From: Otatea glauca | Lineage: Eukaryota > Streptophyta > Magnoliopsida > Poales > Poaceae | Direction: 5' to 3' | NCBI GenBank assembly: GCA_036346275.1 | Contig: CM070721.1 | Location: 5,654,452 to 5,718,451 of the forward strand | Length of the DNA stretch: 64,000 nucleotides | Shown: positions 11,525 through 20,901 of the stretch, one piece after another | Numbering within the stretch: the stretch's first letter is position 1 | Layout: each line of letters begins with the position of its first letter | Position numbers and translations under genes: made by a program | Notes under the pieces: generated by a model | Told to the model about the DNA's origin: nothing | What the model saw: the letters and a program-made list of their open reading frames with translations, nothing else | Database searches by the model: none

Positions 11525-11600
11525 ACGCGCGCGCGGCGCAGCGATAAGGCTCTCACGTTCGCGCCTTTGGTCACGCGTTCGAATCCCGCCGCGCTTCGCC
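11525..11600 (+). repeat. tRNA-like head of a SINE-type element
   Basis: The sequence has spaced RNA-polymerase-III boxes: GGCGCAGCGATAAGGC (A-box-like, about 11535-11550) and GCGTTCGAATCCC (B box, 11575-11587). The flanks do not close an acceptor stem, so this is not a functional tRNA. It is followed by GC-rich and then T/C-rich repetitive sequence, as in tRNA-derived SINEs or related dispersed repeats. Confidence 0.55.
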
Positions 11601-12350
11601 CGGGCGATTTTTGCCCGCACAACGCGTGGCGCGCGGGCGGCCGCGTTGGGCGCGGTTTTTTTCGAGATAGCCCGCAGTTTTTTTAGAAAATACGAAAATG
11701 CCCGATTTTTCAGTGACACCCCGAATTTTTCAAAGAAAGGCCCGGTTTTTTCGGAAACACCCCCCGAATTTTTCAAAAATTACGGAAAGTCCCCCAAAGC
11801 CTTCTAGAACCATTTTTATGAAAATACCCTCCGAAATTACATCTAGGTACAGTTGTTTTCGCGTAAGCCCTCCAATCTTCCGTGGTCTGATTTTTTTCAT
11901 GCTTTTTTAACGGAAATACCCCCAAAACTTCTATAGCCTTTTTTTAAGTCCTCCAGAGTGTTTTTAGCGCGGTTACATTTTTTCCGTGCAAGTACCCACG
12001 AAAATTACCCTCAGTGATTAGATCTAGGTACATTTTTTTAGAGAAAAGGTCCTCAAAACTTCCGATTTTGTTCCTGTCTTACACGGGTTGTTTTTTCCTT
12101 GCAATCGATTTTTCCTAGCGAACTCCCACCAAAAAAATGGCTGCGTAGAATTACCCTCAGTGATTACATCTAGGTACATTTTTTTGGTGAAGAGGCCCTC
12201 GAAACTTCCGATTTTGTTCCAGTCTTGCGAGAGTTGTTTTTTCCCCTGCAGTTGTTTTCCCCGCGAACTCCCACCAAAAAAACGACTGCGTAGATTTTCT
12301 CTGGAAAGACCCTCCAAACTTCTTGGATTTTTCCCGCGGTTCTTTTCTTC
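11601..12350. repeat. T/C-rich region with a 146-bp tandem repeat
   Basis: Short phrases such as CCGAATTTTTCAAA and CTAGGTACA recur. A clear tandem duplication of about 146 bp has units starting at GATTAGATCTAGGTACA (12016) and GATTACATCTAGGTACA (12161), each containing AACTTCCGATTTTGTTCC and GCGAACTCCCACCAAAAAAA. A weaker copy starts near 11838. The open frames on both strands are by-products of the repeat, not genes. Confidence 0.7.
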
Positions 12351-13190
12351 CACCAGAAGATCGCCTTTGCGCTACGCCACACACCTGGGCGGTGCCGCGC
12401 AGATACATCTTGATCTAGTAGTCCCAATATGGACTGATAAGGATTAAGTTGGGGCTATCTCTTTGAATCCCTACTAATTGGAATGGGCTCTATTTGGGCA
12501 ACGAAGGGCGGGTCCTATCTTTGTGTTACCCACACCGCCTATTGGTTTGACAATTGTTAAGAATTGTAAATGATTAGGCTTTGTTTGCTTCAAACATTGG
12601 AAATTCGTAGAATTTTTAAAGAAAAAGGTAAGTTCATTCTCACCGGACATGGTTTTTCCTAAAACGTCCTCGTGAGAATTTTGAATGCCACATTGGGTTA
12701 TCTAAACATTTAGGAATTTCTATGGTATTGATACTTTTATGAGCAGTGTTTTCATGCTTCCTCTCTCTCAAAACAAATTGTATAAATCTTGAAGCAAAAA
12801 AATGAGTAAATAATCACTATCTACCATTCAATTATGCTTTAATATTTGTGCGCCTGTTAAAAGGAAAAGCATGAAAACATCTTTCATAATTGAATACTAC
12901 CAATATTTTTTAGTTTAATGTTTCTTTCTCTATTTAGATCCCATTTAACACACGTCCTCTGTATATTCACTCCCGAGATCTCTTCCTCTTCAAGGAAAAA
13001 AAATTCTGTGAAATCTCGGATTTCGGTCACGGACGAGATTCAAAATCCCGTGAAAGTTTCATGCATTCTGATCGAAATTCATGTTTTTTTTTACCGTTTT
13101 ATTGTTTTTGGACCAGATTTCGCACCAATTTTTTTTGTGAAGAATTATAATGTCATTTATAAGGAATACATGTAAAAATTTTGCAACAAA
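12351..13190. other. AT-rich intergenic, no supported gene
   Basis: No coding or RNA gene is supported. Poly-A/T-rich repeats dominate. Confidence 0.45.
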
Positions 13191-13262
13191 CATTTAAGCT
13201 CAGTTGGTACTCCGCTCAGCTGACCTCCGTGAGGTCCCTGGTTCGAATCTGCTCGGCTGTTA
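13191..13262 (+). repeat. tRNA-derived sequence (SINE head or tRNA relic)
   Basis: TTTAAGCTCAGTTGG (A box), a perfect hairpin GACCTCCGTGAGGTC (13222-13236) at the anticodon-arm position and GGTTCGAATCT (B box, 13240-13250) are in tRNA order and spacing. The acceptor arms do not pair and the base before the anticodon is not T, so a functional tRNA is unlikely. An A-rich tail (13312-13334) about 60 bp downstream fits a SINE. Confidence 0.6.
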
Positions 13263-13337
13263 GCACTTTGCAACCAGCACTTTAGTCTTGCGTTGCCTGC
13301 AAGTGCATTAGATTAAAAAAAAGTGAAAAAAAATTAA

Positions 13338-13402
13338 TGTTCAAAGCGGGATTCGAACCCATGCCCTTGGCGCTTAGACCAATTCGACAATATGAACTTC
13401 AT
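13338..13402 (-). repeat. Second tRNA-derived sequence, opposite strand
   Basis: On the minus strand, TTGTCGAATTGGTCTAAGCG resembles the D-arm of class II (Leu/Ser-type) tRNAs and is followed by CCAAGGGCATGGGTTCGAATCCC with a perfect B box. There is no acceptor pairing. It lies about 80 bp from the plus-strand tRNA-like sequence and points towards it. Confidence 0.5.
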
Positions 13403-13429
13403 GCTATGGTATTATGGTTAAAAAAATTT

Positions 13430-13640
13430 ATAGCCTCGAAAGACCATTTCAGAGGGGTGGAAAAGGACCGAAATTCATCGAAATTTCAATGATTTCGGTT
13501 GAAAATTCGTTTTTATCGGTTTGAAATCTACCAGATTTCAAATTTATATTTTAAATTTTGTTCAAACTTCATCCAAAATTCCAAAATCTCATCGAAATTT
13601 AAGATTTCGATCGGAAAACGAAATTTGAAACCTCGCTTCC
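13430..13640. repeat. CGAAATTT-rich repeat, probable hAT-like end
   Basis: Phrases of the type CATCGAAATTT and GATTTCGGTTGAAAATTCG recur, and the block ends GAAATTTGAAACCTCG. Read inward, this (CGAGGTTTCAAATTTCG) resembles the CAAGGTT...AAATTT end of the element at 24754. I could not define the left boundary or a target duplication. Confidence 0.35.
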
Positions 13641-13773
13641 CTACGCTACGTGCACCCAAGTACCCAACACACCAGCACCTACCTTCCAGTCGAACCCACC
13701 TCGCGCGCGAGCTCTGCGCTGCGCTCGCCGTCACCCAAGCTTCCAGTTCCAGAACCCTCGACTCGCCGCTGCG

Positions 13774-16700
13774 ATGGCGCGCAAGAAGATCCAGGAGTAC
13801 GACTCCAAGCGCCTCTCCGGCATCGACCTCCAGATTCTCTCCGCACAGGTCAGTTCTTGATCTCAAACTTTTCCGGTGATCCCTGAATGGATCTTTACAT
13901 TTCTGCCGTGTGCGCTCCATGTGGGCTAGTGTGATTCGGTCTGGAAGAGTGTAAAGATCCGTTTTTATGAGCTGCTTGCTAACGATGCGCTGACATTTGT
14001 AAATTTTAGGACTAAAATAGTTCCTTGTTAGGATTTTTTTTGGGAGAAAATATAATTATCTTTCGTTGGTATTAGAAGGGGGATCCGGTTCAGATCGTGT
14101 GGAAGACGCAATTTATCAAATGATAGGCATTGGGATTGATAGGTTTATGAATGCAAGTGTTCTTGGTTCGGCAGTTTAGGGGTAATGTAAAGGTGCGATT
14201 TTTAATTGAACTATGAGCAATGGCTCCTGCCGTTCGATACTTGCAGTTGTATTAGGTATTTGTTTCGTTGTGTGATTTGTTTGTTCAGGTATGTATAAAT
14301 CATTTACCCAGTTATTTCGTCACCTGGATCCTTAGGGCGATGACAGTGATACCAAACTTATTGTTTCTTGGGGATTGGAGTAAGTAACTGTACAACAGAA
14401 TATTGTCCTGATGCAATTTGTGTTCATCTGAAATAAATAACAGTACTTGGAATACCAAGCTTATGGTTTCTTGGGGATTGGAGTAAGTAACTGTACAACA
14501 GAATCTTGTCCTGATGCAATGTGTGTTCATCTGAAATAAATAACAGTACTTGGACTAGGAACAAACAAATCATGTCTTTTGTTACTTTTGGGATCATCAT
14601 TTCAAGAGTAGGCAGAACTCAGATTGACGGTTTGAATGAGATAAATTGTACTCTGGGTGATTTCAGTCTTAATTAAAGTTCTGATTTGATGTAGCGTCTT
14701 GTTGTTTGGCTATATTAGTTTGACTGATTTCGGAACTTGCGGATTGAAAGGTTACACAATCAACGGACTTCGCGGAGCTTGTGAACAGCAGCCATGGCTG
14801 TCAACCGCAAAATTGGTTGTGAAGCCGGACATGTTGTTTGGGAAGCGTGGCCTTGTGGCTCTCAACCTTGATATTGCTCAAGTCAAGGAGTTTGTGAAGG
14901 AGCGGTTGGGAGTCGAGGTAATTTAGTTGTTGAATTTAACACCAGGTTGTACTGATCCTTTACGTTTTTGATGAATTCAGTTGTTTTTGATCCGTTGGTG
15001 CTATTCAGGTCGGGATGGGCGGATGCAAGGCGCCTATTACAACCTTCATAGTTGAGCCATTTGTGCCCCATGATCAAGAGTACTACCTTTCGTTTGTGTC
15101 AGAGAGTCTGGGCAGCACCATTAGCTTCCCGGAGTGTGGAAGGATTGAGATAGGAGAACTGGGACAAGGTTAAGACAATCTTTCTTCCCACTGAGAAGCC
15201 AATGACACCTGATGCATGTGCTCCCTTGATTGCTACCCTTCCATTGGAGGTACTTATATTGTGGCATTACTTGCCTCCTCACCTCACGCAGTTGATCTTC
15301 TTCCTCACATGTTCATAATTGCTGTATTCTCTGTTTGAACATCAGGCGCGTTGAAAAATTGGTGATTTCGTTAAAAGAGTGTTTGCTGTCTTCCAAGGTA
15401 CTGTAGATTGGAGGAAGTTGCCATTTCTAGTAATTTTGTTTGTTGGTAGCTTTTTTTGACTTGTCATATTCACGAGGATCTGCTCTTTTTTTGCAGACTT
15501 GGATTTCTCGTTTCTTGAGATGAACCCATTCACCATGGTGAATGGGAGCCATATCCTCTGGACATGAGAAGAGAATTAGATGGCACAGCAGCTTTCAAGA
15601 ACTTCAAGAAGTGAGTAGCAGGCTTCCCGAGGAATTTCTTGATGTGATTGTTGTATTAAATCTGGTTCATCAATTGCAGATGGGGGAACATAGAATTCCC
15701 TCTATCATTCGGACGAGTTCTCAGTCCTACAGAAAGTTTTATCCATGAACTGGATGAGAAGGTATCCACATCTGAACCTACACTTTATATCTTTCTTTTT
15801 TCCTTCTGAAGGTTGAGTTACCAATATATTATCATCACTTAGTTTTGCACATGAATGTAAATACAATACTGGCATGAACTATATATTTTGTTGAGTTATG
15901 CACTAAATGAAATATGTCATCATCATTCTTTCAAATGAGTGCATCTCTGAAGTTCGCAGTTTTGAACCCAAAGGGGCACATCTGGACAATGGTTGCAGGA
16001 GGTGGTGCCAGTGTCATATATGCTGATACAGTAAGCATGAGTTGTTGTCTGATTTTAACTTAGCTGTGGAAGTATTTCATGTTAGCATCTGTTGACCTGA
16101 ATTAGGCTTGTATATATGAAATTAAGTTTTTTTGTTGTTTACCAGGTTGGAGATTTGGGATATGCTTCAGAGTTAGGAAATTATGCAGAGTATAGTGGTG
16201 CTCCCAACGAGGGGGAGGTTCTGCAGTATGCTAGAGTAGTACTTGATGTAAGCACTCAAGATCACCTTTATCGCACTGCTCTCCATGTAGGTTCATCAGT
16301 TAATCATAATATTCAATTCAGTGTGCGACTGCTAATCCTGATGGCAGCAAGAGAGCCCTTCTCATTGGAGTGGGTATAGCGAACTTCACTGATGTTGCTG
16401 CCACATTCAATGGCATCATTCGGGCCTTAAGAGAGAAGGTATATAGGACCAACTCTGGCTAATGTTCTCTTTTCACTGGCACCATTTCCACATCTATTCA
16501 CCTGATTGTTAATTCGCTTTGATATTTACTTTCAGGGATCCAAGTTGCAGGCTTCAAGATTGCACATTTATGCTCGACGAGGTGGTCCAAATTACCAAAG
16601 TGGACTGCTAAAATGCATAAGCTTTGTGCAGAACTTGGCGTTCCAATTGAGATAATGATCTAGTATCTCCTTGGTTATGAAAATCTTTTAGCTCATAAGA

Positions 16701-16885
16701 AAGTAGTTGTGAAAGAGAAGATTCATCCGTTTGTTGCTGGTAGTTGTGAATCGCTGTCTCAACAGTTGACATAGATGCGCAGATTCTGATTTGAACAATC
16801 CATTCCACTGCAGGTCTATGGTCCAGAAGCGACAATGACTGGAATCTGCAAACAAGCAATTGAATGCATCATGGCTGCAACATAA
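13774..16885 (+). pseudogene. ACLA: ATP-citrate lyase A subunit, unprocessed pseudogene
   Basis: The intact protein is the citrate-binding/ATP-grasp half of plant ATP-citrate lyase, which makes cytosolic acetyl-CoA. Eleven exons are recognisable: 13774-13848, 14751-14917, 15009-15249, 15346-15397, 15497-15610, 15680-15761, about 15935-16030, 16146-16247, 16322-16438, 16546-16651 and 16814-16885. Landmarks include MARKKIQEYDSKRL, PWLSTAKLVVKPDMLFGKRG, MGGCKAPITTFIVEPFVPHD, WTMVAGGGASVIYADT and ICKQAIECIMAAT. Defects: a 24-base loss in exon 1, a one-base loss near 14785, a 9-base loss in exon 2, a two-base loss near 15152, GGA to TGA at 15352-15354, one-base losses near 15557 and 16607, the exon 7 acceptor CAG reading CAA, and the exon 10 donor GT reading AT. 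Introns are retained, so it arose by DNA duplication, not by retrotransposition. Confidence 0.93.
14349..14553. repeat. 103-bp tandem duplication in intron 1 of the ACLA pseudogene
   Basis: The block around TTTCTTGGGGATTGGAGTAA followed by CTGTACAACAGAAT and CATCTGAAATAAATAACAG appears twice, offset by 103 bp, with only a few differences. Confidence 0.9.
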
Positions 16886-16909
16886 ACCAAGATGATTTCG
16901 TGGTAGTTT

Positions 16910-16954
16910 GGGATCTGCAAACAAGCAATCGAATGGGTCATGGCTGCAGCATAA
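16910..16954 (+). repeat. Duplicate of the last 45 bp of ACLA coding sequence
   Basis: A 45-bp copy of the terminal coding segment (16841-16885), from GGAATCTGCAAACAAGCAAT to the stop, recurs as 16910-16954 with a few substitutions. It encodes the same IC-KQAIE-MAA ending. It marks a local tandem duplication just downstream of the stop codon. Confidence 0.85.
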
Positions 16955-17295
16955 CTGAGAGTGTAGTTGCAGTAATAGTTCACAGTAGGTTTCATTTGTT
17001 TTCCAGACATGTCATGGTGAGAAGTTGTTTGAATGGGGACTGCCAAACTTGCAGTCCTCATTGAAACTGCAGGGGATCCCTGTCCCTGGCCCTATGTCAC
17101 CAAGTTTGTTCTTGATTCGACTGCCTCAGACACAACTCTAGCTAATTTCTTACTGCGATTGTGTCACCGAACTAGCTGCATACCAGAAACACAGGTCAGT
17201 TGTGTTGATTTTTTTTTAATGGGGGTTGTGCTGATGGTCAGATTGAGCAACCCAACACATTCAATTGGCTTAATCCATTACCATGATCGAATGCT

Positions 17296-18110
17296 GTTAG
17301 ATTGAAGTACAATACAGTGTGTAGCATTGCTCTCAGATCGATCGATTGTTACTCCTTAAAGGCTTAAACACAAGATTAATCGTCTGATGGATGGAGAGAT
17401 GGTCCGCCGATCGGGAAGCGACTGCGGAGGGGGGGATTTCTAGGCTGAAAATCAGACGTACTTTTTTTTATAAGAGACCGTTTGATGAATAATTAATTTT
17501 TCTCAGTAATAAAATATAAAAACAAATTTAGCTTAGCTTTTAGCTTTTTACCGATTAAAAGCTTAGCTATTTAGAAGGAGAGAAGGGTTTACGGATTTTT
17601 CGAAAGCTGAAGCTGACTTAAACCCTAAATAGGACCTAAAGCTCATTTCGTTGTCGGTTTGCTTCGTAGCGTCGTAGCAGATAAGAGCATGTACAATAAG
17701 GCCACGTCTGCTGACTCTTAGCATGTACATATCAGCTTTGATCTATGTGGAGGAGTGAGAAAAGAGGAGAGAGAAGAGAGCTGGCTCTTATTTAGTAGCC
17801 AGCTTTGCACAGGAGCATAAGTAGATCATTTATGTACAAGAGAGAAAAGATATTTATTGCACAACATCTAGAGACAACCTTTAGAGATAGTTATTGTACA
17901 AACTGATTTTTAGCTTACTATTAACCGGTAGTTGACTTTACTATTGTACTTGCCCTAAGGCCACTAAGTAAGCGGCTGCCTCCTTGAATTTGGCGCTGAT
18001 GCTCTCTGAAATGGCAGCGAAAAATTCAGAGAAAAATCGTAGGCATCCGGCAAAAATTCGTGCCCTGGCAAGATCACTTAGCAGAGGTATAAATTGAAAA
18101 CGATTAAAAA
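17296..18110 (+). repeat. Segmental duplication, copy 1
   Basis: 17310-17400 (TGTGTAGCATTGCTCTCAGA...CGTCTGATGGATG) and 18005-18105 (GAAATGGCAGCGAAAAATTC...CAGAGGTATAAATTG) match, in the same order, two parts of 19789-20110. The middle of this copy was expanded by a MITE at 17685-17955 and other sequence. A third short partial copy of the first part is at about 18500-18570. Confidence 0.75.
17685..17955. mobile_element. Tourist-like (PIF/Harbinger) MITE
   Basis: Terminal inverted repeats GAGCATGTACAATA and, from the right, GGGCAAGTACAATA (12 of 14 match) are flanked by a TAA duplication (17682-17684 and 17956-17958). At 271 bp without coding capacity, this is the standard Tourist-type structure. 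Confidence 0.8.
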
Positions 18111-19788
18111 GATTCGTGTACTTTTTTAGTCGGGTCGGCCTGACCAGATAGTCCTTTTAGTAAGTTAGAGGTTTACAAGGAGGGTTTTGACAGTGAAGCT
18201 GCCAAGCTAGAAATTAACTGGCAACAACATAGTTGTTTTAACAAGATAAATACAAGGGAGGCTGAACAGAGTTGTGCCACTGAGCCTATTTGCTCAGGCC
18301 TGCAGACTTGCAGACCCACAGCTCTTGTTTGATTAACCAGAACTGCAGAACAGCTCCACCGGCGTCTTGGATACAGACTGGGAGTAACTGCAGTGCGCAA
18401 ATAGGTGACTGCAAATCTCTGCGACGCCAAACAGAGGACACAAGCCATGTCTCAAGATTGTCCGCTGTTAAACACCGCCCCTTCACGGTAGAATGTAGCT
18501 GGATAGATGTTGTGCAATAAATAGTGTGTAGCAAAATCATTGCTCTCAGATTGATCGTTAAACCCTGCATACAAGACTCATCTTCTGGTACAGATGCTTG
18601 CAAATCTGATGGGACCATGCTCAAGATACAGTTTTGAAATCGTAAACTCAAGCATCCAGTGAATGGTGGCGATGCCCTCGAGGCTTTTTTTTTTTTTGAG
18701 ATGAGGTTTTGGTTTTTGACAAAGATGCTTGCCCAGTTTTAGGCTTTTAGCAGTGTGAAAGTAAACCAAACAGCAAGTCGTTAAATAATTTATGTTCTGA
18801 TCTCTCCGGTATAAAATAATGTTCTCAAATTTCAAGTATACTGGTATAGATGCATCCGCTGTTAGTCTACTCTTATCAGGAGTTATTCCATGTTTAGTTC
18901 TTTTTCCAGCGAAGTTTATATTTGTTTACAGTTGTTGTTTGAGATGACATTTGCTGGCACATAAAGTTTAGCACTGGAACTTTAATTCTTACGTTGGTTG
19001 AAAAAGTATATCTTTAACATCTGCGAAAAATGCCATCAATGACATCCCGAACCTCTCCAACGCACAACAGAGCAAATTTATCCAAATAATTGGTCTTGCA
19101 GGGCAATTTGAGTACTAGACGAACACCATACACGAGATAGCAGTCGTTGCAATGGGCTGAAGATCTGCGTGTGTGACAGTACCAAAGCTAAAAGGAGTTG
19201 TCATCTTGCCTTCAGTTTTCCTCCAATACCTCACAAGTCACATACATTCCATTGAAGACAACACTCAAGATTGGAAGTTGGCTATTTGGCAAAGGTACCA
19301 AACTGTGTTTCTTCAGTGCTAGCCGATCAGTATATAAACCAATTTAGTCACAGGAATTGAATGATCCGAACACCATCCCAGTGTAGCTGGTATATATGAA
19401 CTTGCACACACGCACGCAAAAATGGTTCTGCTACCATCCTACTGGTATGAACTTGTACAACGCCTACAACATTTTAGCCTGTCCTGTCATGTCATATAGG
19501 CCAAATCCTAATGTTCTTGCCTTGGTTCGATTGCCTCATGCACAATTGTAGTTTTGCACCCTTGATTGGGTTACTTTTTTTTTTGTTGAAAAAACGGCGG
19601 AGCTCTGCCATTCATTGAAACAGGATAAGAAAACAGGTTACTAAACTGTAGTTCACAATTTTGCCTGATAAGAATGCTGTTGATGATGCTGGTCAATTCG
19701 TTGACATGGCGGGATCAAAATTAGCGTGAGTCCAAGAGCACGATGAGAAGAGCGAGAAGAGCAAAGGAGAGCAAAGGGATTTAATTGC
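18111..19788. other. Intergenic, no supported gene
   Basis: Open frames at 18173-18651 on both strands have no recognisable domain. Part of 18500-18570 is a degenerate third copy of the duplicated segment described at 17296. A poly-T run is at 18686-18698 and a T-rich run at 19574-19585. Confidence 0.45.
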
Positions 19789-20110
19789 ATGGTGTATTTG
19801 GATAGAGCCATAGAGGTTGTGCAACACGGTGTGCCTGTAGCATTGCTCTCAGATCAGATGAGATCGATCGATTGTTTGTTACTCCTTAAACACAAAATCA
19901 ACCGTCTGATGGATGCAGAGATGCTTGTTCAGACGTTCCTCGTGGTTACGTCCCAAATGTGTTCTCGCGCTACGTCCCTCTTTCGAGCAATGAAATGGCG
20001 GCGGAAAATTCAGAGAAAAAATCGTGGACATGGGGGATACAGTGCCTCGACATCCTGCGATATTTCGTGCCCAGGCGAGGTCGATCGGCAGAGGGATAAA
20101 TTAAGTTGAA
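19789..20110 (+). repeat. Segmental duplication, copy 2
   Basis: This is the shorter partner of 17296-18110. It matches GTGTGCCTGTAGCATTGCTC to CCGTCTGATGGATG, then GAAATGGCGGCGGAAAATTC to CAGAGGGATAAATT. It lacks the MITE, so the MITE entered copy 1 after duplication or was never in this copy. Confidence 0.7.
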
Positions 20111-20821
20111 AAGGAGAACATTTTCGTAATTCCCAGTTCCTAGCTGATTCGGACTGGCTGATTCACGGTGGTTGCCCGCCGCACCGAGAGGCGCCGCCGC
20201 TCGTCGCCGGCTATTAACGATCCACACCGCCCTGCGCCTGCGTGAGACTCCCCTCTTGTCATCACTCCTTGCATGAAGCAATATAACTCTGACGTGGCAT
20301 GCGCCATGCATGTCATATACAACTCGTAACGTGCACGTACGTGACTCGCAGCGCTCGAGTACGGGAAGTAAGATATGTAGCTCACAACGTAACGCCAGTT
20401 GCAAACCGAATAATTAAACATGCTCGTGTCGTCTTTGGTTGCTTAATGGTACATGTATATATATCCCATCATTGATCTCGATCATTGATCTCGATCCGTG
20501 TCTGATTTCGATCGAACGGCCTCCATGCATCCACCGTGCGTGTACGTACTTGCGCTCTCTCCATGCATGCGTGCATGCTTTGTTTTGATCCACACGTGAA
20601 GATCGATATCCAAGAGAACATCAACCGTTTTCTTTAAATTAGATTAAATTAAGTTAATCCCCATTAATTATCCATGCACGTACGCCACGTCAGGATAACT
20701 CACGTCTGGCAAAGCATCTTGTTAGCTTGTTGGACTTGTTACCGTGTAAATCCTACCGGAATCCAAACGGAGATCTCCAAACTCTGTTGCGATCGAGCCT
20801 ATCCTCTCCCCCTCTCACTCG
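20111..20821. other. Upstream region of the xylosidase gene
   Basis: No gene is supported. Several CATGCATG/CATGCA (RY-type) motifs occur near 20525-20575 and 20670, and 'cattgatctcgat' is tandemly repeated near 20470-20495. Whether these act on the xylosidase promoter cannot be told from sequence alone. Confidence 0.4.
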
Positions 20822-20830
20822 CTATATATA
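20822..20830 (+). promoter_or_regulatory. TATA box of the beta-xylosidase gene
   Basis: CGCTATATATACCGG lies 80 bp upstream of the start codon chosen at 20902, a plausible core promoter that leaves a leader of about 45-50 bases. Confidence 0.75.
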
Positions 20831-20901
20831 CCGGCTCGCTTGCATGCATGCTGTTCATCGATCGCTTCACCAGCAACACAAACACGTACACCAACGCAAC
20901 A

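Noticed and set aside
13191..13262. Functional tRNA gene
   Set aside because: A and B boxes and an anticodon-arm hairpin exist, but the acceptor arms do not pair and the anticodon-loop context is wrong.
18173..18651. Possible small gene on either strand
   Set aside because: Open frames overlap without domain, promoter or splice support, and part of the area belongs to a degenerate duplication.
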